DNA of 47,746 nt, taken from an uncultured Opitutaceae bacterium. GTDB lineage: Bacteria; Verrucomicrobiota; Verrucomicrobiia; Opitutales; Opitutaceae. A program made the translations under genes and the position numbers. The notes beneath the pieces are model-generated. The model saw nothing but the letters and a program-made list of their open reading frames with translations, did no database searches and was not told where the DNA came from. Below, piece by piece: positions 37,035 to 43,644 of the stretch; position 1 is the first letter of the stretch; the number at the start of each line of letters is the position of its first letter. The DNA is taken from NCBI GenBank assembly GCA_903916755.1, contig CAIWXW010000130.1:1-47746 (forward strand), given 5' to 3'.

Positions 37035-37343
37035 ATCCGATCTTTCGCTCATGTACTGGCCCATCCGGAACTGTGAGTCGGCGGATGGCCCCGACGATTT
37101 CCGTGAGCGGTTCGTCATGGGCGCCGATGCGGGGGTCCAGTTCTGCCAGTTTGGAAGAGAGAGCCTTGTGATCTAGGATCATTCGGCGGAGGGCGATAAA
37201 AGCCCGGACGACCGCGATGCTCATCTGGACCGCATGCGGGCTGTTAAACGGGCTAGGTCCGAATCTAGGAGTACGCGGTGGCCTCTAAGGACGAAGATGC
37301 GGCTCTGGATTTGGCCGAGGGCAATGGCTTCGGTTTTTGTCAT
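37006..37343 (-). pseudogene. ORF6N-family DNA-binding protein with internal deletion
   Basis: Two parts of one family are joined wrongly. The ATG at 37343 begins MTKTEAIALGQIQSRIF and VLRGHRVLLDSDLARL, the N-terminus of ORF6N proteins (phage-related, KilA-N-like). It then runs into a stop. In another frame from about 37248, FNSPHAVQMSIAVVRAFIAL continues to IRRL and KIGF, the family's C-terminal helix region. The central stretch (normally about 60-80 residues) is missing, and the join near 37250 also shifts the frame. No functional product is expected. It marks phage- or plasmid-derived DNA. Confidence 0.75.
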
Positions 37344-37639
37344 CGGACAGGACTATAACAAGTCTGTGCCGGCGACGGCCCGGCTTCGCCCGGTGGGGCT
37401 ACGCCGTGGCAATTTCCTGCGAAGCAGGACATGGGAGGCGCGGGCCGGAATCGAAACGAGGATTCTGGCTCATGGGCTGCGGGTCTAGGGCTACGCTCGA
37501 ATGCGGCCAGCTAGTTTTCCGAACAATTCTATGCTCGGATTGCGTCGGGATGTGGACCGACGCGGCGAGGTAGTGAAGCCGATTTCGCCTTGACGTTCCG
37601 CGAACATTCCATGTTATTACTTCCGTACCCACTATCACC
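37344..37639. other. Scarred non-coding stretch before the toxin-antitoxin pair
   Basis: Contains a perfect small hairpin (TCCTGC-GAA-GCAGGA near 37415-37430), then a tRNA-Cys-derived repeat (listed separately). The last 60 bases are AT-richer and probably hold the promoter of the antitoxin gene. No open frame has coding character. Confidence 0.5.
37434..37455 (-). repeat. Partial tRNA-Cys 3' end (direct repeat, left copy)
   Basis: 22 bases identical to 38337-38358 in the same orientation. On the minus strand it is the acceptor 3' strand plus half of a T-arm. Beyond it, the T-arm's other half is absent and the CCA position is altered. It fits one end of an integration scar. Confidence 0.65.
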
Positions 37640-37870
37640 ATGGTTCTCGAACTCAAATTGCGCAAAGTTGGAAATTCCGTCGGTGTCGTGCTTCCAAAAG
37701 AAGCCTTGGCCCGGCTGAACTCGGGAGAGGGTGGAACCCTCGTCCTGACGGACGCTCCCGATGGCAGCTTCCGACTCGCGTCCAATCAAGCCGATTTCGG
37801 ACGGCAGATGAAAGTGGCTGAGGATGTCATTCGCCGGTACCGCAATACTCTCCGCGAACTGGCGAAATGA
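37640..37870 (+). CDS. AbrB-type antitoxin
   Basis: 76 residues with the swapped-hairpin AbrB/MazE signature at the N-terminus (LKLRKVGNSVGVVLPKEAL, about 4-22) and a short acidic/basic C-terminal helix (VAEDVIRRYRNTLREL) likely to bind the toxin. The antitoxin would neutralise the Doc toxin and repress the promoter in front of the pair. The next gene starts inside this one's stop (ATGA), the usual coupling for toxin-antitoxin operons. The ATG at 37640 follows TATCACC without a Shine-Dalgarno. Confidence 0.9.
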   Translation: MVLELKLRKVGNSVGVVLPKEALARLNSGEGGTLVLTDAPDGSFRLASNQADFGRQMKVAEDVIRRYRNTLRELAK

Positions 37871-38286
37871 AGGAGCCTGTCTGGGTACTGCGGGAGACGG
37901 TTCGCGCCCTCCATGAACGCTTGTTGGCCGAATTTGGCGGAGCTTCCGGCGTCCGCGATGAAGGGATGTTGGAATCCGCCCTTTCCCGTCCGGCCAATCA
38001 ATTTAGCTACGGCTCCCCAAGCATACCTGAATTGGCGGCGGCTTATGCCTTCGGCTTGGTTCGCAATCATCCCTTTGTGGACGGCAACAAACGGATCGGT
38101 TTTACGACCGCTGTTCTCTTTCTCGAAGTGAATGGGTACCGCTTCACCGCCTCTGAGGTCGATGCCACGGTGAAAACTCTCGCCCTCGCCGCCCACGATT
38201 TGGATGAAGCCGGGTATGCTGCCTGGCTGAAGACCGGCAGCAAACTTCTCCGATCCCGGTCAAAAGGCCGCGGGCGTTCGGGATAG
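37867..38286 (+). CDS. doc: Doc-type (Fic family) toxin
   Basis: 139 residues. The Fic loop is HPFVDGNKRIGF (68-79), in which Lys75 replaces the glycine of AMP-transferring Fic proteins. That is the Doc hallmark; P1 Doc phosphorylates elongation factor Tu and so stops translation. His68, Phe70, Asp72, Asn74 and Arg76 are present. The length is normal for Doc (about 126 residues) plus a basic tail, SRSKGRGRSG. The pair with the AbrB antitoxin is intact although the DNA around it is decayed, as expected if its loss is harmful to the cell. Confidence 0.93.
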   Translation: MKEPVWVLRETVRALHERLLAEFGGASGVRDEGMLESALSRPANQFSYGSPSIPELAAAYAFGLVRNHPFVDGNKRIGFTTAVLFLEVNGYRFTASEVDATVKTLALAAHDLDEAGYAAWLKTGSKLLRSRSKGRGRSG

Positions 38287-38335
38287 GGTAAGCTCCCGAC
38301 TCTAGCCAAGTCTTCGCCGCCAACTTCGAGAAAAT

Positions 38336-38372
38336 TGGAGGCGCGGGCCGGAATCGAACCGGCGCATAAAGG
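38336..38372 (-). repeat. tRNA-Cys 3' half remnant (right copy, att-like)
   Basis: The minus strand reads the last 37 bases of a tRNA: the start of the variable region (CCTTTATGC), a perfect T-arm (GCCGG, TTCGATT, CCGGC), acceptor strand CCGCGCC, discriminator T and CCA. Discriminator T with a GGCGCGG-pairing acceptor is typical of tRNA-Cys. Upstream sequence does not form the anticodon arm, so this is not a working gene. It matches the 22-base copy at 37434 and looks like an attachment-site duplicate. Confidence 0.7.
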
Positions 38373-38456
38373 AAAATCCAAGTGGTCAGGTTACGGAATA
38401 CGTCGAGACTGGAATCCAGAAAGACGAGGAAGGCGTCCGCTCCTGGGGGACTGGGA

Positions 38457-38484
38457 TGGTGCAGGTGGTGGGTATTGAACCCGC
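38457..38484 (-). repeat. Second tRNA-like 3' end, identity unknown
   Basis: The minus strand reads a T-arm (GCGGG, loop TTCAATA, CCCAC, one mismatch), a seven-base acceptor strand CACCTGC, A and CCA. No anticodon arm precedes it. It is probably another integration scar from a different tRNA or tmRNA-like gene. Confidence 0.5.
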
Positions 38485-38561
38485 GCGCCCTTGCCGCGGA
38501 TTTACTTGGAGTTATATGCTAGCTTTCACGGTCACAGATAGAACCCCCGCGCTTCGGCGTA

Positions 38562-38577
38562 CGTCTTACCCGTAACC
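38562..38577 (+). promoter_or_regulatory. Leader motif shared with the first PL22-like gene
   Basis: CGTCTTACCCG followed by TAACCC, directly before the ATG of the third PL22-like gene. It follows a small CGC-TTCG-GCG hairpin (38550-38559). See 18053-18071 for the related copy. Confidence 0.3.
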
Positions 38578-38578
38578 C

Positions 38579-39931
38579 ATGTTCACCACCCCATCCCTCC
38601 CGGCCCGCGCCCTGGTCCTCGCGCTTGTTGCCGTCTCGCTCGCTTCCGTCCGCGCCCAAATCGAAAACCCGGCCACCCCGCCGCCCGCGATCAAGAACCC
38701 GGCCAAGTCGTGGATCGATCCGGATACGGGCCACCGTGTCACCCGGCTGACCGACGAGCCGGGTTCGACCAGCTTCTATTTCAACGTCAACGCCTACACG
38801 CCCGACGGCCACGAGATGGCCTACAATACCGCCGACGGCGGGATCGGCGTGATCGACCTGCGCACCTTCGCCTCCCGGCACGTGGTGGCGGGTCCCGTCC
38901 AGGCGATCCTCGTGGGCCGTAAGACGCCGACCATCTATTACAGCAAAGCCTCAGCGGGCGCGAACCGAGTCTCCGAGCTCTGGTGTACGAACCTCGACAC
39001 CGGCGCGACCCGCAAGATCGCCGACCTTCCGCCCCGGGCGAGCGTGGTTACCATCAACAGCGACGAAACCCTCGGAGCGGGGACTTTTGTCGAAGGCAGC
39101 GCCACCGGGCCCGGCGTTTACGGCGGCGGATCGCGGGCCGCTGGCCGGCGCGGCATGGGTGCGCTCAACCTCGGCGAGCCGGTGAACAAGGGGCAGATGA
39201 TGGCGGAGCGGCTGGCCGCGCGGCTGCCCATGACCCTGTTTACCGTCGACTTGGCCACGGGACGGACGGGCATCGTCATGGAGCACCAGACCGACTGGCT
39301 CAACCACCTGCAGTTTTCGCCGGTCGATCCGCATTTCCTGATGTACTGCCACGAAGGTTCCGGCTGGCGGGTGGACCGCATCTGGCTGGTCCGCACTGAC
39401 GGGTCGGAGCGGATGATGATCCCCGATGAACCGGGCCGGAATCGGATCTTGGAGACCGAGCTCGCCGGGCACGAATGGTGGAGTGGCGACGGCCGGACGG
39501 TCTACGTCGACCTGCATTTCCTCAAGGGGGTGATCGGCTTTCTTGCCGCCTACAACCTGGATACCCACAAGCACACGTGGTACCACTACGAGCAGAACGA
39601 GTCGCAGATCCACTTTAACCTCTCGCCGGACGGGACGACCTTCTGTGGCGACGGCTCCCCCCGGCCGAACAATCAGTGGATTTTTCTGCTCCATCCCGAG
39701 GTCATTCCCAACGACCAGACCCTCGGCACCGACCTGATTGCCGGCGGGGTCCTCAAGCCCGAGCGGCTTTGCAGCACCGCCCAGAGCGCGATCCACAACG
39801 CGCACAACTACCGCCTCGAGCCGAACGCCAGCTTCACCCCCGACGGCAAGTACGTCATCTTCCGGTCGAATATGTTCGGCCCCGACTATCCTTTCGCGGT
39901 TGAAGTGGCAAAGGCCAGCGAGCCCAAGTGA
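38579..39931 (+). CDS. Exported oligogalacturonate-lyase-like beta-propeller (PL22), copy 3
   Basis: 450 residues, signal peptide about 1-26 (ending SVRAQ). It keeps the family opening (SWIDPDTGHRVTRLTDEPGS, YFNVNAYTPDG), LNHLQFSPVDPHFLMYCHEG, HEWWSGDGRTVY, IHFNLSPDGTTFCGDG and the closing FTPDGKYVIFRSNMFGP. It is more distant from copies 1 and 2 than they are from each other. Likely role: cleavage of pectin-derived oligogalacturonides in the periplasm, inferred from the family. It sits directly beyond the integration scars and is transcribed alone, with a hairpin right after its stop. Start ATG follows GTAACCC. Confidence 0.85.
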   Translation: MFTTPSLPARALVLALVAVSLASVRAQIENPATPPPAIKNPAKSWIDPDTGHRVTRLTDEPGSTSFYFNVNAYTPDGHEMAYNTADGGIGVIDLRTFASRHVVAGPVQAILVGRKTPTIYYSKASAGANRVSELWCTNLDTGATRKIADLPPRASVVTINSDETLGAGTFVEGSATGPGVYGGGSRAAGRRGMGALNLGEPVNKGQMMAERLAARLPMTLFTVDLATGRTGIVMEHQTDWLNHLQFSPVDPHFLMYCHEGSGWRVDRIWLVRTDGSERMMIPDEPGRNRILETELAGHEWWSGDGRTVYVDLHFLKGVIGFLAAYNLDTHKHTWYHYEQNESQIHFNLSPDGTTFCGDGSPRPNNQWIFLLHPEVIPNDQTLGTDLIAGGVLKPERLCSTAQSAIHNAHNYRLEPNASFTPDGKYVIFRSNMFGPDYPFAVEVAKASEPK

Positions 39932-39935
39932 TAAG

Positions 39936-39959
39936 AAGCCCTCTTTGGCCGGAGGGCTT
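39936..39959 (+). terminator. Hairpin after the third PL22-like gene
   Basis: Perfect eight-base arms AAGCCCTC and GAGGGCTT with an eight-base loop, beginning four bases after the stop codon. No T-run follows. Confidence 0.6.
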
Positions 39960-40155
39960 AAGTGCTGGAGGTGACGGACGTTAAAGCCGCGCGGCCGTGA
40001 CCTTCACGCGCCCCCTCTTGGCAGCAAGGCGCGGGATACCGCCGCTCGCCAAGAATCCGCAGCCCGCGTGAATTTCGGAGACGACGCCAAGTCTCCGTCG
40101 GCGATCGGCTGCTCGAGCATCTTTTCCCCGAGCTATTCGTCTAGTCATCCACCCT

Positions 40156-41520
40156 ATGCAATCATCCCCAACCCCCGCACGGTTTTTCGCCTGCATCGCC
40201 CTGGCTTTTGGGGCTGCTCTCACTGGAGGAGGAGTGTCCGCGGTGGCTCAGCCCGCGCCCGAGACCATCGGATCGATCTGGCAGCAGCATTCGAACGACC
40301 CGGACGTGGCCTGGCGGGATCCCACGTCCCACACCCGGGTCGTCAACCTGACGGCCGGCTTCGACAGCGCCAGCGTGTTCTATTTCCATCAGAATATTTT
40401 CACCGCGGACGGGGATCTGATGTTCTTCAGCGGCAAGCGCGGCGATGACGAGGGGTACTTCGTCCTGAACCTCCGGACCGGCGATATCCGCCAGGTCAGC
40501 CACCAGACCGGCCAGCACCTCGTCGTTCTGCCCCGTCGGCGGGTCGCAGCCTTCGATCGCGGCGACGACGTCTTCCTCCTGAATCTCGACAGCGGAGAGA
40601 CCCGCAAGATCGCGACGGTGCCCCACGGTTACCTGGCGCAGGCCGCGGGCTTCACCTTCACCGCGGATGAAAGCAAACTGCTTTTCGCCTATTGCGACCA
40701 GCTCGCCGACGAGCACGCCCAGCTGGTGGCGGCCAAGCCCAAGATGGAAGACCCGCATCTGCGGCGGGTCGACTGGGTGGCGGCCTACGAGCACATGCAG
40801 CGGCACAACGCCATCTATTCGATCGACGTCGATTCCGGAAAGGTCGCCCTGGTGTTTCAGGACAAGGAGAACAATTGGCTAGGACACGTGCAGGGCTCGC
40901 CCACGAATCCGAACCTGGCCCTGTTCATCCACGAAGGGTTTGTGACGGTCCACATCAAGAATCGTCTGCGCCTGCTCAACTTGACGACAGGGGAAGTCAC
41001 CATGCCCCGGACGGGGCCCCTGGAGCAGGAAGGCATTACGCATGAATTCTGGGACCGCGACGGCGAGTCTGTCTGGTACGACATCAGCAGCGCGGGCGTC
41101 TTCGCCCACCTGGATGTGAGAACCAACGTGGAAACGCGATATTCCTATGGCGGCGCGCCCGTCGCCGCCGCTTCCTATGGCGGCACGAACGTCGTCGCCG
41201 CCGCCCGGCCCGGCAATCGATCCATCCATTATGCCATCGGCCGGGACGCCAAGTGGGCGGTCGGGGATGGTTTCCAGCACACCAATCCGTGGCTCTGCGT
41301 CTACCGGCTGGACAAGCGGAATCCGCAGACCTTGGAGGTGCCTGTCGTGCATATTTGCGATTTCTCCGGCACCTACGAGAACCCGAAGGCCGAGTATATC
41401 GAGCCCAACCCGCATCTCACGCCCGACTTCCACTGGGTCCTGCTCTCCGCGCATCTCAAAGGCACCGCCAACGACGTGTACGCCGTGGAGATACCGAGCT
41501 CGGCCACTGACGGCAACTGA
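40156..41520 (+). CDS. Exported PL22-like beta-propeller, divergent copy 4
   Basis: 454 residues with a signal peptide of about 32 residues (ending SAVAQ). The fold matches the other three (TRVVNLTAGFDSASVFYFHQNIF, HEFWDRDGESVWYD, FHWVLLSAHLKG near the end), but several landmarks are changed: the SPDG after the IHY histidine reads IGRDAKWAVGDG, and the FTPDGKW...FRSN closing motif is LTPDFHWVLLSAH. It may act on a different uronide or have lost lyase activity. It follows copy 3 by 224 bases on the same strand. Confidence 0.78.
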   Translation: MQSSPTPARFFACIALAFGAALTGGGVSAVAQPAPETIGSIWQQHSNDPDVAWRDPTSHTRVVNLTAGFDSASVFYFHQNIFTADGDLMFFSGKRGDDEGYFVLNLRTGDIRQVSHQTGQHLVVLPRRRVAAFDRGDDVFLLNLDSGETRKIATVPHGYLAQAAGFTFTADESKLLFAYCDQLADEHAQLVAAKPKMEDPHLRRVDWVAAYEHMQRHNAIYSIDVDSGKVALVFQDKENNWLGHVQGSPTNPNLALFIHEGFVTVHIKNRLRLLNLTTGEVTMPRTGPLEQEGITHEFWDRDGESVWYDISSAGVFAHLDVRTNVETRYSYGGAPVAAASYGGTNVVAAARPGNRSIHYAIGRDAKWAVGDGFQHTNPWLCVYRLDKRNPQTLEVPVVHICDFSGTYENPKAEYIEPNPHLTPDFHWVLLSAHLKGTANDVYAVEIPSSATDGN

Positions 41521-41535
41521 CCGCGCGAAGCCCGA

Positions 41536-41579
41536 AATCCCGCTGGAACAGCTTCAGGACGAAGCAGTCTAGCGGGATT
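41536..41579. terminator. Two-tier hairpin between convergent genes
   Basis: Outer arms AATCCCGCT and AGCGGGATT (nine pairs) enclose an inner hairpin GCTTC-AGGAC-GAAGC. It lies between the fourth PL22-like gene and the minus-strand NHL gene and could stop both transcripts. Confidence 0.7.
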
Positions 41580-41623
41580 ATGGCCATGAAGTTAACCCCG
41601 GACGGCGCGGCGCCAGCAGCGGC

Positions 41624-42649
41624 CTACGGTTTCCGGCGGACCCACTTCTGCACGCGCCAGTTCTTGATTTCGACCGTGTAGATGCTGCCGTCCGCCGGAT
41701 CGAAGGTGAGGTCGTGCACGTAGTCGAGCTTACCCGGCGCCTTGCCCCAGGAGCCGAACTCGCCGAGCACCTTCCCGTCCAGGCTCAGCTTGACGACGCG
41801 GTCGTATTTGCCGTCGCACATGTAGATCGCGTCCTCATGGGCCGCATAGACGAGGCCCCACGGGGCCCCGATATTGGTCCACTTGGCGATGAACTTGCCG
41901 TTCTCGTCGAACACCTGCACGCGCGCATTCAGGCGGTCCGCCACGTAGACGAGCCCCTTTGAATCGATGACCACGTCGTGCACCAGGCTGAACTGGCCAT
42001 CGCCCTTGCCGAGCGTGCCCCAGTGCCGGATGTATTCGCCGTCGGCAGTGAATTCGATGACCCGCGAGTTCACATAGCCATCCGTGACATAAAAGTTACC
42101 GTCGGGGCGGAAGCAGAGGTTGGTCGGCTGGTCGAAGCCGTCCTTGGAGTCATTGTTTCCGGGTGTTCCCTGGCGGTCGCCGAGGACCATGAGAATGCGT
42201 CCGGTGTCGGGATTGACCTTGAAGATCACCTGGCCCTGGACGTCCACGCACCATAGGCTGCCGTCCGGACCAACGCGGATCCCATGGGAGGAAAGCACGC
42301 GGAAGGTCTCCGACGTCCAGCACTTGAGCATCTTGCCCGAGCGGTCGAACTCGATCAGCGGCCAGCTGCCGCGGTTGAACACCCAGACGTTGCCCTCCTT
42401 GTCGACATCGACGCCGGAGCATTCGCCGAAATTCATGCCCTTGGGCAGCTGCGGCCAGTTCGGGTCGACTTGGTAGGGCAGTTGCGGGCCGTGATCGAGC
42501 TTTGCCACCTGGGCGGGGTCGGGGCGCTCAGTTGGCCGGGCGAGGATGGGGGGCGGCGCCGGCGGGGTCGGCACCGGCGAAAGCTGGGCCTGGAGCGAAG
42601 CCAAGCCGGCCAGGAGGCAGAGCGTGAGGGCAAGCAGACGGACCTTCAT
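41624..42649 (-). CDS. Exported NHL-repeat six-bladed beta-propeller
   Basis: 341 residues with a signal peptide (MKVRLLALTLCLLAGLASLQAQ) and a proline-rich linker (SPVPTPPAPPP). The propeller follows from about 60, with NHL-type blades such as ECSGVDVDKEGNVWVFNRG, FDQPTNLCFRPDGNFYVTDGYVNSRVIEF, LVHDVVIDSKGLVYVADRLNARVQVF and LDYVHDLTFDPADGSIYTVE. It resembles peptidyl-alpha-hydroxyglycine alpha-amidating lyase-like proteins, whose metal-binding histidines may correspond to those in LVHDV and YVHDL. Function in bacteria is unsettled; sugar or protein binding is equally possible. Leader: CGCCACCC before ATG. Confidence 0.82.
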   Translation of the reverse strand: MKVRLLALTLCLLAGLASLQAQLSPVPTPPAPPPILARPTERPDPAQVAKLDHGPQLPYQVDPNWPQLPKGMNFGECSGVDVDKEGNVWVFNRGSWPLIEFDRSGKMLKCWTSETFRVLSSHGIRVGPDGSLWCVDVQGQVIFKVNPDTGRILMVLGDRQGTPGNNDSKDGFDQPTNLCFRPDGNFYVTDGYVNSRVIEFTADGEYIRHWGTLGKGDGQFSLVHDVVIDSKGLVYVADRLNARVQVFDENGKFIAKWTNIGAPWGLVYAAHEDAIYMCDGKYDRVVKLSLDGKVLGEFGSWGKAPGKLDYVHDLTFDPADGSIYTVEIKNWRVQKWVRRKP

Positions 42650-42883
42650 GGGTGGCGAGCTTCAGGGTGACGGGCGAACTCGGGGCGTCGTTTTCATCAG
42701 CGGCGAAAACCTAGGGGCGAGCCGGGGTTGGGACCGCGCGACTGTGGGGGAACCCGGCGTACTGGGCGATGGTGGCGGTCCCCGGATAGGGGTTCGAGCA
42801 AAATATCGAGGCCCTGCGATGGGGTTTCGCCGCGGCCTATTAAAAGGAAGCCGTCCCGGGTCTGGCGCGATATCGAATCTCTT

Positions 42884-42902
42884 TTGCTAGTACAATTAGC
42901 AA
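42884..42902. promoter_or_regulatory. TTGCTA-N7-TAGCAA inverted repeat, LysR-box-like
   Basis: Six-base perfect arms with a seven-base centre. The end of the left arm and start of the right give the T-N11-A spacing typical of LysR-type operators. It stands 152 bases before the LysR start, in the divergent region. Confidence 0.5.
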
Positions 42903-42928
42903 GGAATACGCACCCGCTAGTTTTGAAA

Positions 42929-42940
42929 GCAATGCATTGC
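42929..42940. promoter_or_regulatory. GCAATGCATTGC palindrome
   Basis: Perfect 12-base palindrome 27 bases beyond the LysR-box-like repeat. It may be a second half of the same regulatory region. Confidence 0.35.
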
Positions 42941-43053
42941 ATCTGAGGGCCGGCACGATGGGCGCCGATTGAAGCCCTGCCGCGCTGTCGTAATTGCGAC
43001 AGAGTGGCGGCATCGATTCCTCGTCCCGCCCAAAACGTCAAAATTGCACCGCG

Positions 43054-43644
43054 ATGGAATTGCGACACCTACGCTATTTTCTTGGAGTGGCCGAGGCCTT
43101 GAATTTCACCCGGGCGGCCGAAAAGCTCCGGGTGGCCCAGCCGGCCCTCAGCCGGCAGATCTCCGACTTGGAAACGGAGTTTGGCGTCCGGCTCTTCGAC
43201 CGTTCCACCAAGCGAGTCCAACTCACGGAAGCCGGCCGTCATTTTCAAAAATCCGTGGAGAAGGTTTTTGGGCAGCTTGACCTGGCGGTCACCGGAATGC
43301 AGCAGGTCGCCCGAGGCGTGCCAGACAGGCTGAAGATCGGCGTGGATCATAGCTTTTCCGCGATTCCGATCTCGGCCGCAGCTCGCGACTTGCGCGAGGG
43401 TAATCCGCGATTGGCCGTCGAGCTGGTGGAGCTCCCGGGATACCAGCAGCTGGATGCGGTCCGCGCCGGCGTGATCGATCTCGGTTTCGTCTCCGGGTTC
43501 CTGGGCGGATCAAGGACGGGAATTGAGCGCCATCTCATCTGCCACTGCCGGATGATGGCGCTGCTGCCGCGGGGACATGCCCTGGCGAAGCGCCGCTTGC
43601 TTCGCCTGGCGGAATTGAATGCGGAAACCTTAGGCTCAGGCTGA
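43054..43644 (+). pseudogene. LysR-family regulator, C-terminally truncated
   Basis: 196 residues. The DNA-binding half is complete: MELRHLRYFLGVAEALNF, TRAAEKLRVAQPALSRQISDLE, LFDRSTKRVQLTEAG. The effector domain begins normally (LKIGVDHSFSAIPISAAARDL, VELVELPGYQQLDAVRAGVIDLGFVSG) but ends at LAELNAETLGSG, where full-length proteins of about 300 residues go on for about 100 more. The break is at about 43632-43645, exactly where the convergent serine hydrolase also loses its family pattern. The residual protein could still bind DNA. ATG at 43054 is used because MELRHLRYF is the canonical LysR opening. Confidence 0.75.

Larger units (their letters stand above)
42650..43053. other. Divergent region between NHL gene and LysR remnant
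   Basis: 404 bases. Around 42840-42945 it turns AT-rich and holds two symmetric sites listed separately. The upstream open frame joined to the LysR start has no coding character. Promoters for both flanking genes should lie here. Confidence 0.5.
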
